From: an uncultured Pseudomonadota bacterium
GTDB lineage: Bacteria; Pseudomonadota; Gammaproteobacteria; Steroidobacterales; Steroidobacteraceae
Reading direction: 5' to 3'
Length of the DNA: 48,910 nt
NCBI GenBank assembly: GCA_903879335.1
Contig: CAIRLC010000008.1
Coordinates: 1 to 48,910, forward strand
Shown: positions 41,147-48,910 of the stretch, in pieces
Layout of the letters: each line of letters begins with the position of its first letter
How positions within the stretch are numbered: the first letter of the stretch is position 1
The notes under the pieces: model-generated
Told to the model about the DNA's origin: nothing
What the model saw: only the letters and a program-made list of their open reading frames with translations
Database searches by the model: none
Program-made: the position numbers and the translations under genes

Positions 41147-43624
41147 ATGGATATTCTTCGCTTCAATTCGGTCTCGTTACGCGGCGCAGTCGCGCTTGCT
41201 CTCGCGGCCGCTGCTGCCACGGCCAGCGCCGAGAGCGCGCCGCCGGCTCCTGCTGCGGGCGCGCTCGAAGAGGTGACGGTCACCGCCACCCGGCGCGAAT
41301 CCAACCTGCAGTCGACACCGATCGCGATCAGCGCCATTGATTCGCGCCTGATCCAACAGGTCTCACCTGAGACGATCAGTGACCTCGCCGCCTACGTACC
41401 GAACTTCTCGGCGACCAAGGTGAACGGCTTCAACGCCGCCTCCTTCGCCATGCGCGGCGTCGGCCAAACGGACATCATCGTCTACAACGAGGCCCCAGTC
41501 GGCGTCATCGTGGATGACTTCGTCATGCCTAACGTGCAGACGCAAATCCTCGACGCCTTTGATGTGGACTCCATCGAAGTGCTGCGCGGCCCACAGGGCA
41601 CGCTGTTCGGCAAGAACACGACCGGCGGCGCCGTCGTCGTGCACACCAAGCAGGCCGTCCTGAACGAGTGGAGTGCAGAAGCGCGCATCGAAGCCGGCAC
41701 ACCTGGATTCCAGGTGCGCAATCTTCAGGGCGCGTTCAACATCCCGTTGATCAGCGACAAGCTGGCATTGCGCGTCGTTGCATCCCAAGAAACCGTCGAA
41801 GGCTGGATGCGCAACGGCGCCTCCTCCACCTTCGCCACGGGCTATGCACAGAATGGCGGCACGCTGGTGGCGCCTGGCGTCTATGTCGGCAGCTACAAGG
41901 GTGATGGCAACACGGTCGGCGGCACGGATGGCTTCTCCGGCCGCGCCAAACTGACGTGGCAGGTGACCGATGATCTCGTCGCACACCTCCAATATGAGCG
42001 CGTCAACGACCGTTCGCAGACACCGGCTGCCGTGAACACCTCGCCCGCGGGCAGCGTGTTCTCCCTGCTCGGCCTGCAGGCGAACTGCACCGGCGACGTG
42101 TACAACTGTGCCGGTATTGATCACCGTAACGGTTACCTGATCGACATGGACAAGGGCCATCGCGTCGACACCGATGGTATGTTCCTCAACGTCGACTGGA
42201 AGCTCGCGCCGGGCACCTTGACCCTCGTCGCCGGCTCGCGCTCACAAGATTCAAGCTTGCCGTCGGACTACACCGGCGTGGTGGGACCGGTCTCGGTCTT
42301 CGATGCCAATCGCTCCGACAAGCGTAAGACGAATCAGACCGAACTGCGTTTTGCCAGCAACGACAGCGGCCCCATCAACTACGTGGTCGGTGCGTTCTAC
42401 CAGCATGACGACACCAAGTTCTGCGTCGCCCAGGTTCTTGGCCTCTATGACCTGTTCTTCAACCAGTACACCAACATCCTTGGCCTCACCCCAGGTGGTT
42501 GGAATAACAACCCGCAGGTCATGTGCAACGCGCAGAAGGCAACGTCGCAGGCAGCCTACGGCGAGTTGAACTGGAAGGCCTCGGACAAGTGGACCGTCAC
42601 CCTCGGCGCCCGCTACACGCAGGACAAGAAAGAATTCGTCGCGCGTAAGCAGATGTTTGTTCAGCAGCTCAGCGCTGATGGCTCGATCGACCCAACGTTC
42701 ACCTGGGATAAATTGCCAGGCGGCCTGATGGGCGGAGCTGACTTCAACAAGTACTCGTATGGCGTGGTGCGTGACTCGCAAACCTGGTCCTCACCGACCT
42801 ACCGTGCGATGGCGTCGTACCAGATCAATCCGGAGACCTTCGCCTACGCCAGCTTCAGCCACGGCTACAAGGCCGGCGGTTACAACGACCAGATCGGCAC
42901 CAGCGGCAACTCGATCACGCCGGATGAACTCCGTCCGACCAACCCAGAAAAGGCGGACTCGATCGAACTTGGCATCAAGGCCGAGTTGATGGATCGCCGC
43001 ATCCGCGTGAACGAAGCCGTATTCCACGTCAAGTACAAGGACGCGATCCGTCAGGTCGTCGTACCGGTCACGAACTTGGCGGGCGATCCGGGCGAAGAGA
43101 CGCTGTTCCGTAACGCGGCCAGCATGAGCGTCTACGGTATCGAAAGCGAAGTCACGGCGAAGATCAGCGATCACCTGACACTGCGCGTACCGGCGAGCTA
43201 CCAGCACTGCAAGTACGACGAGTTCAAGAGCGACATCGCCGCTTTCGATCTGACCTCGATCCCAGTGTCGCGTTGCCCTGAGTACACCGCTACGGTGGCC
43301 TTGGCTTGGAGCCATTCGGCCGGTGATGGCAGCATCACGATCGAAGGTTCGACGAACTACCAGAGCCGCAACCTCGATACGTTCTCCATTGCCAATACGG
43401 CGCCATGGGCACAGACCTACATCGACTCGCGCACGCTCACCGATGCCTCGGTGACGTATCACAGCGAGGGTGATCGTTGGTTCGTGAAGGCGGTTGGCCG
43501 TAACTTGGCCGATAAGCGTTACGTGGCCTCTTCGCAGAACGTCGATCCGCTCTGGATCTGGACGCTCTACGGCGAACCTCGCTACGTGGGCGTACAGCTC
43601 GGCGCGAAGTTCGGCGGCAAGTAA
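41147..43624 (+). CDS. TonB-dependent outer-membrane receptor
   Basis: This 825-residue protein has a signal peptide (about 1-28, Ala-rich). A TonB-box-like segment EEVTVTATRRESNLQ follows, then a plug domain (about 55-170, with IEVLRGPQGTLFGKNTTGGAV) and a 22-strand-type barrel to the end. Barrel segments such as WTVTLGARYTQDKKEF, FAYASFSHGYKAGGYN and NPEKADSIELGIKAEL are typical of the receptor branch found in catabolic clusters for hydrophobic or plant-derived compounds. The protein ends KFGGK, without a terminal aromatic residue. The promoter carries operator 4, and a strong terminator follows. Confidence 0.94.
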   Translation: MDILRFNSVSLRGAVALALAAAAATASAESAPPAPAAGALEEVTVTATRRESNLQSTPIAISAIDSRLIQQVSPETISDLAAYVPNFSATKVNGFNAASFAMRGVGQTDIIVYNEAPVGVIVDDFVMPNVQTQILDAFDVDSIEVLRGPQGTLFGKNTTGGAVVVHTKQAVLNEWSAEARIEAGTPGFQVRNLQGAFNIPLISDKLALRVVASQETVEGWMRNGASSTFATGYAQNGGTLVAPGVYVGSYKGDGNTVGGTDGFSGRAKLTWQVTDDLVAHLQYERVNDRSQTPAAVNTSPAGSVFSLLGLQANCTGDVYNCAGIDHRNGYLIDMDKGHRVDTDGMFLNVDWKLAPGTLTLVAGSRSQDSSLPSDYTGVVGPVSVFDANRSDKRKTNQTELRFASNDSGPINYVVGAFYQHDDTKFCVAQVLGLYDLFFNQYTNILGLTPGGWNNNPQVMCNAQKATSQAAYGELNWKASDKWTVTLGARYTQDKKEFVARKQMFVQQLSADGSIDPTFTWDKLPGGLMGGADFNKYSYGVVRDSQTWSSPTYRAMASYQINPETFAYASFSHGYKAGGYNDQIGTSGNSITPDELRPTNPEKADSIELGIKAELMDRRIRVNEAVFHVKYKDAIRQVVVPVTNLAGDPGEETLFRNAASMSVYGIESEVTAKISDHLTLRVPASYQHCKYDEFKSDIAAFDLTSIPVSRCPEYTATVALAWSHSAGDGSITIEGSTNYQSRNLDTFSIANTAPWAQTYIDSRTLTDASVTYHSEGDRWFVKAVGRNLADKRYVASSQNVDPLWIWTLYGEPRYVGVQLGAKFGGK

Positions 43625-43650
43625 GCCTGAACGTCCTCGGGACGAGAAAA

Positions 43651-43677
43651 GGGCCGGCTTTGCCGGCCCTTTTTTTT
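43651..43677 (+). terminator. Rho-independent terminator after the TonB receptor gene
   Basis: Arms GGGCCGGC (43651-43658) and GCCGGCCC (43662-43669) enclose TTT and are followed by eight T (43670-43677). It begins 26 bp after the receptor stop. Confidence 0.92.
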
Positions 43678-44126
43678 GCTCATCGCACACACCGAGATTC
43701 TCGGACAATCCCTGTGCAATCCGCAGCAGCGCGGGTACTCACAGGACGACTTTAATCGAGCGTTTCTGACGGGTGTGCTCATCCTAGAGACGTTTTACCG
43801 TCTCAGAACAGTCTGGAATCTTCTGGATATCGTCAACTGCCAGACCGGGGGTCGGTCGACCCTCGGCCTCAATGCGCGCAGTCTCCCACTGTTCAGTGAT
43901 TCATGCGCTGTTGCGCGGCGTGGGTTCGTCGGCGCTCACCGGGCCAACGGGAATGCCTCGTCAATTCGCATGCTGCTGCGCGAGCAGCGACTTACCCAAT
44001 TGACTCGCACATGAAGCCTGTCGTGGCTTCAGTACCCAGCCGGACATAACCCCCCGGCCAAACCCAAGAAGGGCAATGATCGCGCTCGGTAACGCCGGCC
44101 CAGGACAGTCGCGTGACTGCCTGAAC
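43678..44126. other. Gene-free stretch between the receptor terminator and the ihfB terminator
   Basis: About 450 bp without a recognisable gene. A 112-codon plus-strand frame opens inside the preceding T-run and has no ribosome site or known domain. A minus-strand frame at 43961-44167 includes the terminator stem. A palindrome, CAGTC-GCGT-GACTG, lies at 44106-44119. I see no tRNA or small RNA gene that I can support. Confidence 0.5.
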
Positions 44127-44159
44127 AAAAAAAGGGCCTCAATAGGAGGCCCCTTTTTT
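44127..44159. terminator. Bidirectional terminator downstream of ihfB
   Basis: An A-run (44127-44133) precedes GGGCCTC (44134-44140), a loop of five, GAGGCCC (44146-44152) and a T-run (44154-44159). It works on both strands; on the minus strand it lies about 90 nt after the ihfB stop. Confidence 0.85.
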
Positions 44160-44249
44160 GGACTCACCCGTTTAATCCAGGTTCATCGGATTAAGCGAGC
44201 GGCTTGGCCCAGCTGGGGCCTTTAGCCTTGAATTCTGGTCCGACCGTGC

Positions 44250-44555
44250 TTATTCGCCGCGGATCGGCAGGTGCTGACCGTCATTGACCCGCTCGCGCAG
44301 ATCCTTGCCTGGCTTGAAGTGCGGGACATGCTTGCCCTGCAGCGAGACCGACTCGCCGGTCTTCGGATTACGACCCTGACGGGGTGGACGAAAATGCAGT
44401 GCGAAGCTACCGAAACCACGGATCTCGATCCGCTCGCCCGTGGCCAGCGCATCACTCATGATCTCAAGGATTTGCTTTACCGCGAGTTCCACGTCCTTCG
44501 CCGGCAAATGCTTTTGCTTGAAGGTGATGATCTCGATCAGCTCAGACTTCGTCAT
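44250..44555 (-). CDS. ihfB: Integration host factor subunit beta
   Basis: This 101-residue HU/IHF-family protein begins [30 protein letters not shown]. It has the conserved [31 protein letters not shown] with the DNA-intercalating Pro arm, and [15 protein letters not shown] near the end. It bends DNA as a heterodimer with IhfA. The position directly downstream of rpsA is the classical arrangement in gamma- and betaproteobacteria. Confidence 0.96.
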   Translation of the reverse strand: MTKSELIEIITFKQKHLPAKDVELAVKQILEIMSDALATGERIEIRGFGSFALHFRPPRQGRNPKTGESVSLQGKHVPHFKPGKDLRERVNDGQHLPIRGE

Positions 44556-44596
44556 GCCGTCGCCCCGGGTTCTATTTTTTCAACATGTTACGACCA

Positions 44597-44624
44597 GACG
44601 GCGGGGGTTTCCACCCCCGCCGTC
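44597..44624. other. GC-rich hairpin between rpsA and ihfB
   Basis: A stem of 11-12 bp (GACGGCGGGGG and complement) with a four-base loop lies between the rpsA stop (44641) and the ihfB start (44555). There is no T-run, so it is more likely an attenuator or RNA-stability element that lets part of the rpsA transcript continue into ihfB. Confidence 0.5.
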
Positions 44625-44640
44625 GGTCTCACTCGACTGA

Positions 44641-46314
44641 TTAGTCGTTGCCGCCGCCGAACTGCTCCTTGAGCAGGTCGCCGAGGCTGGTGCCGGTCAT
44701 CGAATCGGTGCGGTAGGCCTGCATGGCTTCCTGCTCCTCATGGATGTCCTTCGCCTTGATCGACAGCGCGATCGCGCGCGACTTGCGGTCGACGCCCGTG
44801 AACTTCGCTTCGACCGTATCGCCTTCCTTCAACACGGTGCGCGCGTCTTCCACGCGGTCACGCGCCAATTCGGAAGCACGGAGGTAACCCTCGATGCCGC
44901 CTGGCAGGTCGATGATGGCGCCCTTGGCGTCGACTTCGCGGACGGTGCCGACCACGATGCTGCCCTTCGGGTGCTGCGCGATGAACGCCGAGAACGGGTC
45001 CTTCGCCATCTGCTTGATGCCGAGCGAAATACGCTCGCGCTCTGGGTCGATCGACAAGACCACGGCTTCGATCGTCTGACCCTTCTGGTAGCTGCGCACG
45101 GCTTCTTCGCCGGCGATGTCCCAGGAGATGTCCGACAAGTGCACGAGACCGTCGATACCGCCCGACAGGCCGATGAAGATACCGAAGTCGGTGATCGACT
45201 TGATCTGGCCCGAGACGCGATCGTCGCGGTTGAAGTTCTCCGAGAACTCCTTCCACGGATTCGGCTTGCACTGCTTCAAGCCGAGCGAGATGCGGCGACG
45301 CTCCTCGTCGATGTCGAGCACCATGACCTCGGTCTCCTGACCGACGTGCACGACCTTGGCTGGGTTGACGTTCTTGTTCGTCCAGTCCATTTCCGAGACG
45401 TGAACGAGGCCTTCGACGCCCTCTTCGATCTCAACGAAGCAGCCGTAGTCGGCGATGTTCGTGACCTTACCCCAGATGCGGGTATTGGCCGGGTAGCGAC
45501 GGGCGATGTTCTGCCAAGGATCTGCACCGAGCTGCTTGATGCCGAGGGAGACGCGCTGACGCTCGCGGTCGAACTTGAGGATGCGGACGTCGATTTCGTC
45601 ACCGACCTTGACGACTTCCGAGGGATGCTTGACGCGCTTCCAAGCCATGTCGGTGATGTGCAAGAGACCATCGATACCGCCGAGGTCGACGAACGCGCCG
45701 TAGTCGGTGAGGTTCTTGACGGTGCCCTTGACGACCGCGCCTTCCTGCAGGTTGTCGAGGAGCTGCGAGCGCTCGGCGCTGTATTCCTGCTCAACGACTG
45801 CACGACGCGAGACGACCACGTTGTTGCGCTTCTGGTCGAGCTTGATGACCTTGAACTCGAGGACCTTGCCTTCGAGGTAGGACGGATCGCGGACCGGACG
45901 GACGTCGACGAGCGAACCGGGAAGGAACGCGCGGACATTCTCGATCTCGACCGTGAAGCCACCCTTCACGCGGCCATTGATGATGCCGGTGATGATTTCC
46001 TGATCATTGAACGCCTGTTCGAGACGCGTCCAGGTGCGGGCACGCTTGGCCTTCTCGCGCGACAGACGGGTTTCACCCGAGCCGTCTTCCACAGAGTCCA
46101 GCGCCACTTCGACTTCGTCGCCGGCCTTGCACTCGATCTCGCCACGCTCATTCTTGAACTGGTCGATCGAGATGACGGCTTCCGACTTCAACCCGGCATT
46201 GACGATGACGTAGTCCTGGCCGACCTCGACGACGAGCGCCATGAGGATCTGGCCTGGACGAAACGCCTGGTTCGCCAAGCTCTCTTCGAACATTTGCGCA
46301 AAAGATTCAGTCAT
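44641..46314 (-). CDS. rpsA: 30S ribosomal protein S1
   Basis: This 557-residue protein has the same length as the E. coli protein. It has six S1 OB-fold repeats; the last four are clear ([83 protein letters not shown]). It starts [13 protein letters not shown] at ATG 46314; the longer frame is leader sequence. S1 brings mRNA to the 30S subunit and controls its own translation through its leader. No cmk gene lies upstream, which differs from the usual cmk-rpsA-ihfB order. Confidence 0.97.
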   Translation of the reverse strand: MTESFAQMFEESLANQAFRPGQILMALVVEVGQDYVIVNAGLKSEAVISIDQFKNERGEIECKAGDEVEVALDSVEDGSGETRLSREKAKRARTWTRLEQAFNDQEIITGIINGRVKGGFTVEIENVRAFLPGSLVDVRPVRDPSYLEGKVLEFKVIKLDQKRNNVVVSRRAVVEQEYSAERSQLLDNLQEGAVVKGTVKNLTDYGAFVDLGGIDGLLHITDMAWKRVKHPSEVVKVGDEIDVRILKFDRERQRVSLGIKQLGADPWQNIARRYPANTRIWGKVTNIADYGCFVEIEEGVEGLVHVSEMDWTNKNVNPAKVVHVGQETEVMVLDIDEERRRISLGLKQCKPNPWKEFSENFNRDDRVSGQIKSITDFGIFIGLSGGIDGLVHLSDISWDIAGEEAVRSYQKGQTIEAVVLSIDPERERISLGIKQMAKDPFSAFIAQHPKGSIVVGTVREVDAKGAIIDLPGGIEGYLRASELARDRVEDARTVLKEGDTVEAKFTGVDRKSRAIALSIKAKDIHEEQEAMQAYRTDSMTGTSLGDLLKEQFGGGND

Positions 46315-46643
46315 GTTTGATAAGTCTCTCGGGGTCACCCCAGCGGGGCACCCGTTTTCAGTAACCCCGGCCGGCACTTGGGCGCGTGCGCGGGGGTTGG
46401 GCCTAAACACGGAACGGACACGGGGCCCGTTCCACCTTGTGCCAGCCGCCAAATGCACCGGAGACAACGTGGCAATACACGTCAGTTTCAAGTGACTCTG
46501 GCGACCAGCGAAGTCGATTTTTCCGCGCGAGAAAGCCGGCAAAAGCGAGAGATGAAGGGCCGATCGGCCGACATGTACCCGGGATGCGCACTATCAGGAC
46601 AGGAAAGACTGTCGAGAATATCAGTCATTTCCTTGTCTCTCAA
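46315..46643 (-). promoter_or_regulatory. rpsA promoter and long 5' leader
   Basis: On the minus strand TTGAGA (46643-46638) and TATTCT (46620-46615) are 17 bp apart, a good sigma70 promoter. Transcription would start near 46608 and give a leader of about 295 nt before the rpsA ATG. The leader includes GC-rich inverted stretches near 46330-46370. Feedback control by S1 through this leader is known in E. coli and likely here. Confidence 0.55.
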
Positions 46644-46928
46644 GTGCTTATGGGGCTTGGTACGGGGCATGGGCTCCCGCCCGCCGGCATCGGACGGCGC
46701 ATCGGCTGATTGGCTCCCGCGCCGAGCGTCTCGATCAGGGCTGCGAGCCTCTGGGAGATGTAGCTCAGGCACGGCTTGCCGCGCGCCGCGTTGCCTAGAG
46801 TCGCCGACACGCCCGCGCTCTGCCGAGCCGCGGGCTTTCGGATCCTACCCATCGCAGCCGAGCACGTCGCCGCCTCGCGCCCATGGGACCGCCGGACATG
46901 AGCGACCATCAATGACCGTCAATGGCCG
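46644..46928. other. Gene-free stretch upstream of the rpsA promoter
   Basis: About 285 bp of GC-rich sequence between the rpsA promoter and the MFS transporter stop. A 90-codon minus-strand frame (46640-46912) shows no family I recognise. The sequence GACCGTCAATG/GGCCGTCAATG is tandemly repeated at about 46914-46933. No RNA gene is supported. Confidence 0.4.
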
Positions 46929-48596
46929 TCAATGAAACAGCACAATCGCTTTTTGTACCGTCACGCCCACGCCGTAGAGCAAGGGTAAGCCGACCGCCGT
47001 CCACGACAAGACCACGGCCCACACCGAGCCATGGTCGGCGTCCGCCGGGTGAGCCTGGGCATGCGCGATGTGATCCGCTTCCTGCGCCGCGGCTAACTCG
47101 GACTCGCTCATAAAGTGCTTCGTCGCCACCGGCCGTATCGCGAGTGCGGCGAGCAGCCCGCACGCCAGCAAGCCCGCCAGCACCGAAAAGATCGACCCGT
47201 AAATCATATCCGCAGCCACCGACCCCGACTCTGCGCGCACGTCGTGCAGATAATTGACGATCACCGGGCCCACCACACCGGCCGTAGACCAAGCCGTCAA
47301 CAGGCGACCGTGGATTGCACCGACGAAATGCGAGCCGAAGAGATCGGCCAAGAAAGCCGGAATCGTCGCAAAGCCGCCGCCGTACATCGAAGCGATCACG
47401 CAGAAGCAGCCGACAAATAAACTGAGCGACTTCGCTTCAGCCGCGTGCGCGGCGAGCAGATACATCGCGGCCCCTAAGGCAAAAAACACGAGGTAGGTTG
47501 GACGGCGCCCAAAATGATCGGACGCCGAGGCCCAGATGAAGCGACCCGCAATGTTGAACAACGACAGGAGGCCGACGAAGCCGGCGGCCACGGCCGCCGC
47601 GGCTTTCACGAAATCCGGGTGCTGCTTGAGTGCGCCAAAAGCGAGGTCTGGATGGCCGATGAGATGACCGGCAAAGGTCTCCTGCAGCATCGGCGAGGCC
47701 GCGCCAATGATGCCAATCCCGGCCGAGACGTTCAGACACAGCACGAGCCATAGCAGCCAAAATTGCGGCGTTTGATGCGCTTCACGGACGTGGACGTGTC
47801 GGTGCGCAACGCGGTCGCCCTCGTCCTCGGTCGGCACATACCCCGCGGGCTCCCAGTCCTTCGGCGGCAAACGGTAAGTGAGACTACCGCCCGTCATGAA
47901 AACCGCATAGATGAACGCCAGCGCGACGAAGGTCGCGGCCACGCCTGGATCACCTGGACTGGCGTAGTGACTCATCAGCAGGGTGGCCAGCGGCGAACCG
48001 ATCATCGCGCCACCACCGAAGCCCGCGATGGCAAGCCCCGCCGCCATACCGCGCCGGTCCGGGAACCATTTCATCAGGGTGGATACGGGTGAGATGTAAC
48101 CGAGCCCCAAACCCACGCCCCCGATCAAACCCGATCCCAGCCACATCAGCCACAAGGCGTGGGCATGGACGCCGGCGGCGCCGATCAATAATCCGCCGCA
48201 CCAGCAGATGGTCGCGGTCAGCCCGGCGACGCGCGGCCCGACGCGCTCGAGCCATGGACCGAACAAGGCCGCAGCAAGCCCCAACACCACGAAAAAGAGG
48301 GTGTACATCCAGCCGAGATCAAACTGCGTCCAGTTGCATTGCGTGGCCGTCAACGCCTGGACCGTGCCGCTCCACTTGTCCGCAAAGGTGACAGCGCCGG
48401 CCGCACAGGCCGCCAACGGTTGTCCATCAGCACCCACCAACGCCGCTTGCAAGGGCTTCCAGAACACCGAGAAACCGTAGGCCATACCGATACACAAATG
48501 CACGGCCAGCGCCGCGGGGGGCACCAACCAACGGTTAAAGGTCGGTCCGGCCACAATGCGGCGCTTGGATAGCCAGGACGGCTGTTCGGTCAACAT
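46929..48596 (-). CDS. MFS transporter, oxalate/formate antiporter (OFA) family
   Basis: This 555-residue membrane protein has about 12 transmembrane segments: LVPPAALAVHLCIGMAYGFSVF at the start, GLGLGYISPVSTLMKWFPDRRGMAAG (OFA signature), then a central hydrophilic loop with LPPKDWEPAGYVPTEDEGD and a second half with NIAGRFIWASASDHFGRRPTYLVFF. The C-terminal tail is His/Asp-rich, then a last helix. Family members exchange organic acids such as oxalate/formate or take up monocarboxylates. The ATG at 48596 precedes the first helix; the frame extends to 48671. It is not obviously part of the catabolic regulon. Confidence 0.9.
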   Translation of the reverse strand: MLTEQPSWLSKRRIVAGPTFNRWLVPPAALAVHLCIGMAYGFSVFWKPLQAALVGADGQPLAACAAGAVTFADKWSGTVQALTATQCNWTQFDLGWMYTLFFVVLGLAAALFGPWLERVGPRVAGLTATICWCGGLLIGAAGVHAHALWLMWLGSGLIGGVGLGLGYISPVSTLMKWFPDRRGMAAGLAIAGFGGGAMIGSPLATLLMSHYASPGDPGVAATFVALAFIYAVFMTGGSLTYRLPPKDWEPAGYVPTEDEGDRVAHRHVHVREAHQTPQFWLLWLVLCLNVSAGIGIIGAASPMLQETFAGHLIGHPDLAFGALKQHPDFVKAAAAVAAGFVGLLSLFNIAGRFIWASASDHFGRRPTYLVFFALGAAMYLLAAHAAEAKSLSLFVGCFCVIASMYGGGFATIPAFLADLFGSHFVGAIHGRLLTAWSTAGVVGPVIVNYLHDVRAESGSVAADMIYGSIFSVLAGLLACGLLAALAIRPVATKHFMSESELAAAQEADHIAHAQAHPADADHGSVWAVVLSWTAVGLPLLYGVGVTVQKAIVLFH

Positions 48597-48750
48597 GATC
48601 AAAACCCCCACATCGGATTGTCGAGCGCGGTCTGATGCCGCCTGCCGGAGTGTAGAGCCCAGCCCGCGCACTGTGGAATAGCGCGCGCTGAGCCCCTGCA
48701 GCGGTGCGCCGTCGGATCCGCGTCTGCCCGCCGGAGCTGCGGCCCAGGAC

Positions 48751-48910
48751 TCAATGCGGTGCGGCGGCGGCGATGCGTCGGATCAGCAGGCGCCAGTAGT
48801 CGAGGCCGGCATCGAAGGACACGAGCGGGATACGTTCATTCAGGCCGTGAGCGAACTGCTCGCTCTCCTTGATGAAGAGGCCGCCGACGCCGTAAGTCGG
48901 GATCCCGCCC
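48751..48910 (-). CDS. M20-family metallopeptidase, C-terminal fragment (cut by window edge)
   Basis: On the minus strand the last 53 codons read GGIPTYGVGGLFIKESEQ, FAHGLNERIPLVSFDAG and LDYWRLLIRRIA, ending at TGA 48753-48751. The GIPTYGVxGLF and AHGxNERI patterns are typical of the C terminus of M20 dipeptidases/carboxypeptidases, with the conserved His near the end. The rest lies beyond the window. Confidence 0.8.
   Translation of the reverse strand, partial: GGIPTYGVGGLFIKESEQFAHGLNERIPLVSFDAGLDYWRLLIRRIAAAAPH

Noticed and set aside
43676-44014. 112-codon plus-strand frame after the TonB receptor
   Set aside because: It opens inside the terminator T-run, has no ribosome site and shows no protein-like pattern or known domain.
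43961-44167. Minus-strand frame with a hydrophobic stretch resembling a PEP-CTERM-like tail (ALPSAIIALLGFG)
   Set aside because: The frame begins inside the ihfB terminator, lacks a proper sorting motif and a basic end, and has no upstream protein.
46640-46912. 90-codon minus-strand frame upstream of rpsA
   Set aside because: It spans the predicted rpsA promoter, its codon pattern is not convincing and I recognise no family.
1-48910. CRISPR arrays, insertion sequences, tRNA or rRNA genes
   Set aside because: I found no regularly spaced repeats, transposase genes, terminal inverted repeats or cloverleaf-like sequence in a read of both strands by eye.

Overview
The window looks like a gammaproteobacterial chromosome of moderately high GC. 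The main evidence is an rpsA-ihfB pair, a 557-residue six-repeat ribosomal protein S1, and an outer-membrane TonB-dependent receptor. The exact lineage cannot be settled by eye. Most of the window (about 1-41 kb) is an accessory catabolic region built from acyl-CoA enzymes, Rieske oxygenases and short-chain dehydrogenases. The last 5 kb is core housekeeping sequence plus a transporter.

Region by region. (a) 49-7317 holds an alpha/beta hydrolase without its nucleophile serine, two class III CoA-transferases, an acyl-CoA dehydrogenase and a MaoC hydratase on the minus strand. Divergent from these are a HutC-type GntR regulator, a CitE-like lyase and an isochorismatase-fold amidase. The gene set resembles a CoA-transferase/dehydrogenase/hydratase/lyase route for a small branched (C5-like) dicarboxylate. 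(b) 7303-8663 holds a decayed GntR/FCD regulator gene and a vapBC toxin-antitoxin pair. (c) 8877-14839 holds a thiolase, the fused acyl-CoA mutase icmF and a divergent AraC-type regulator. (d) 14855-26354 is an eleven-gene minus-strand cluster: PaaG-like isomerase, SnoaL-like protein, SDR, VOC protein, cytochrome-c/PQQ dehydrogenase, Rieske oxygenase, CMD protein, PECR-like SDR, thiolase, HMG-CoA-synthase-like/DUF35 protein and a second Rieske oxygenase. (e) 26510-32774 holds a GST-like protein, a third CoA-transferase, a second acyl-CoA dehydrogenase with a VOC protein, a Rieske ferredoxin and an acyl-CoA synthetase. (f) 32843-40045 holds E2, E1beta and E1alpha of a 2-oxoacid dehydrogenase without E3, a third Rieske oxygenase, a ThuA-like protein and two SDRs. 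(g) 40230-43624 holds a TetR regulator and a TonB-dependent receptor. (h) 44250-48910 holds ihfB, rpsA, an OFA-type MFS transporter and the end of an M20-type peptidase.

The main discovery candidate is a regulon. An 18-bp palindrome, AAACAG-TCAYGC-YTGTTT, recurs at or near promoter elements ahead of the GST/Rieske divergon (26434), the acyl-CoA synthetase (30923), an SDR-ThuA-Rieske operon (39210) and the TonB receptor (41040). Weaker copies lie ahead of the E1/E2 operon (36181) and in the tetR/SDR intergenic region (40120). The TetR protein at 40230 is the natural candidate ligand-responsive repressor. Together these would form one dispersed catabolon: outer-membrane uptake, CoA activation, Rieske oxygenation and thiolytic or dehydrogenase steps for an unidentified, probably hydrophobic, branched or cyclic substrate. 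Nothing in the sequence names that substrate.
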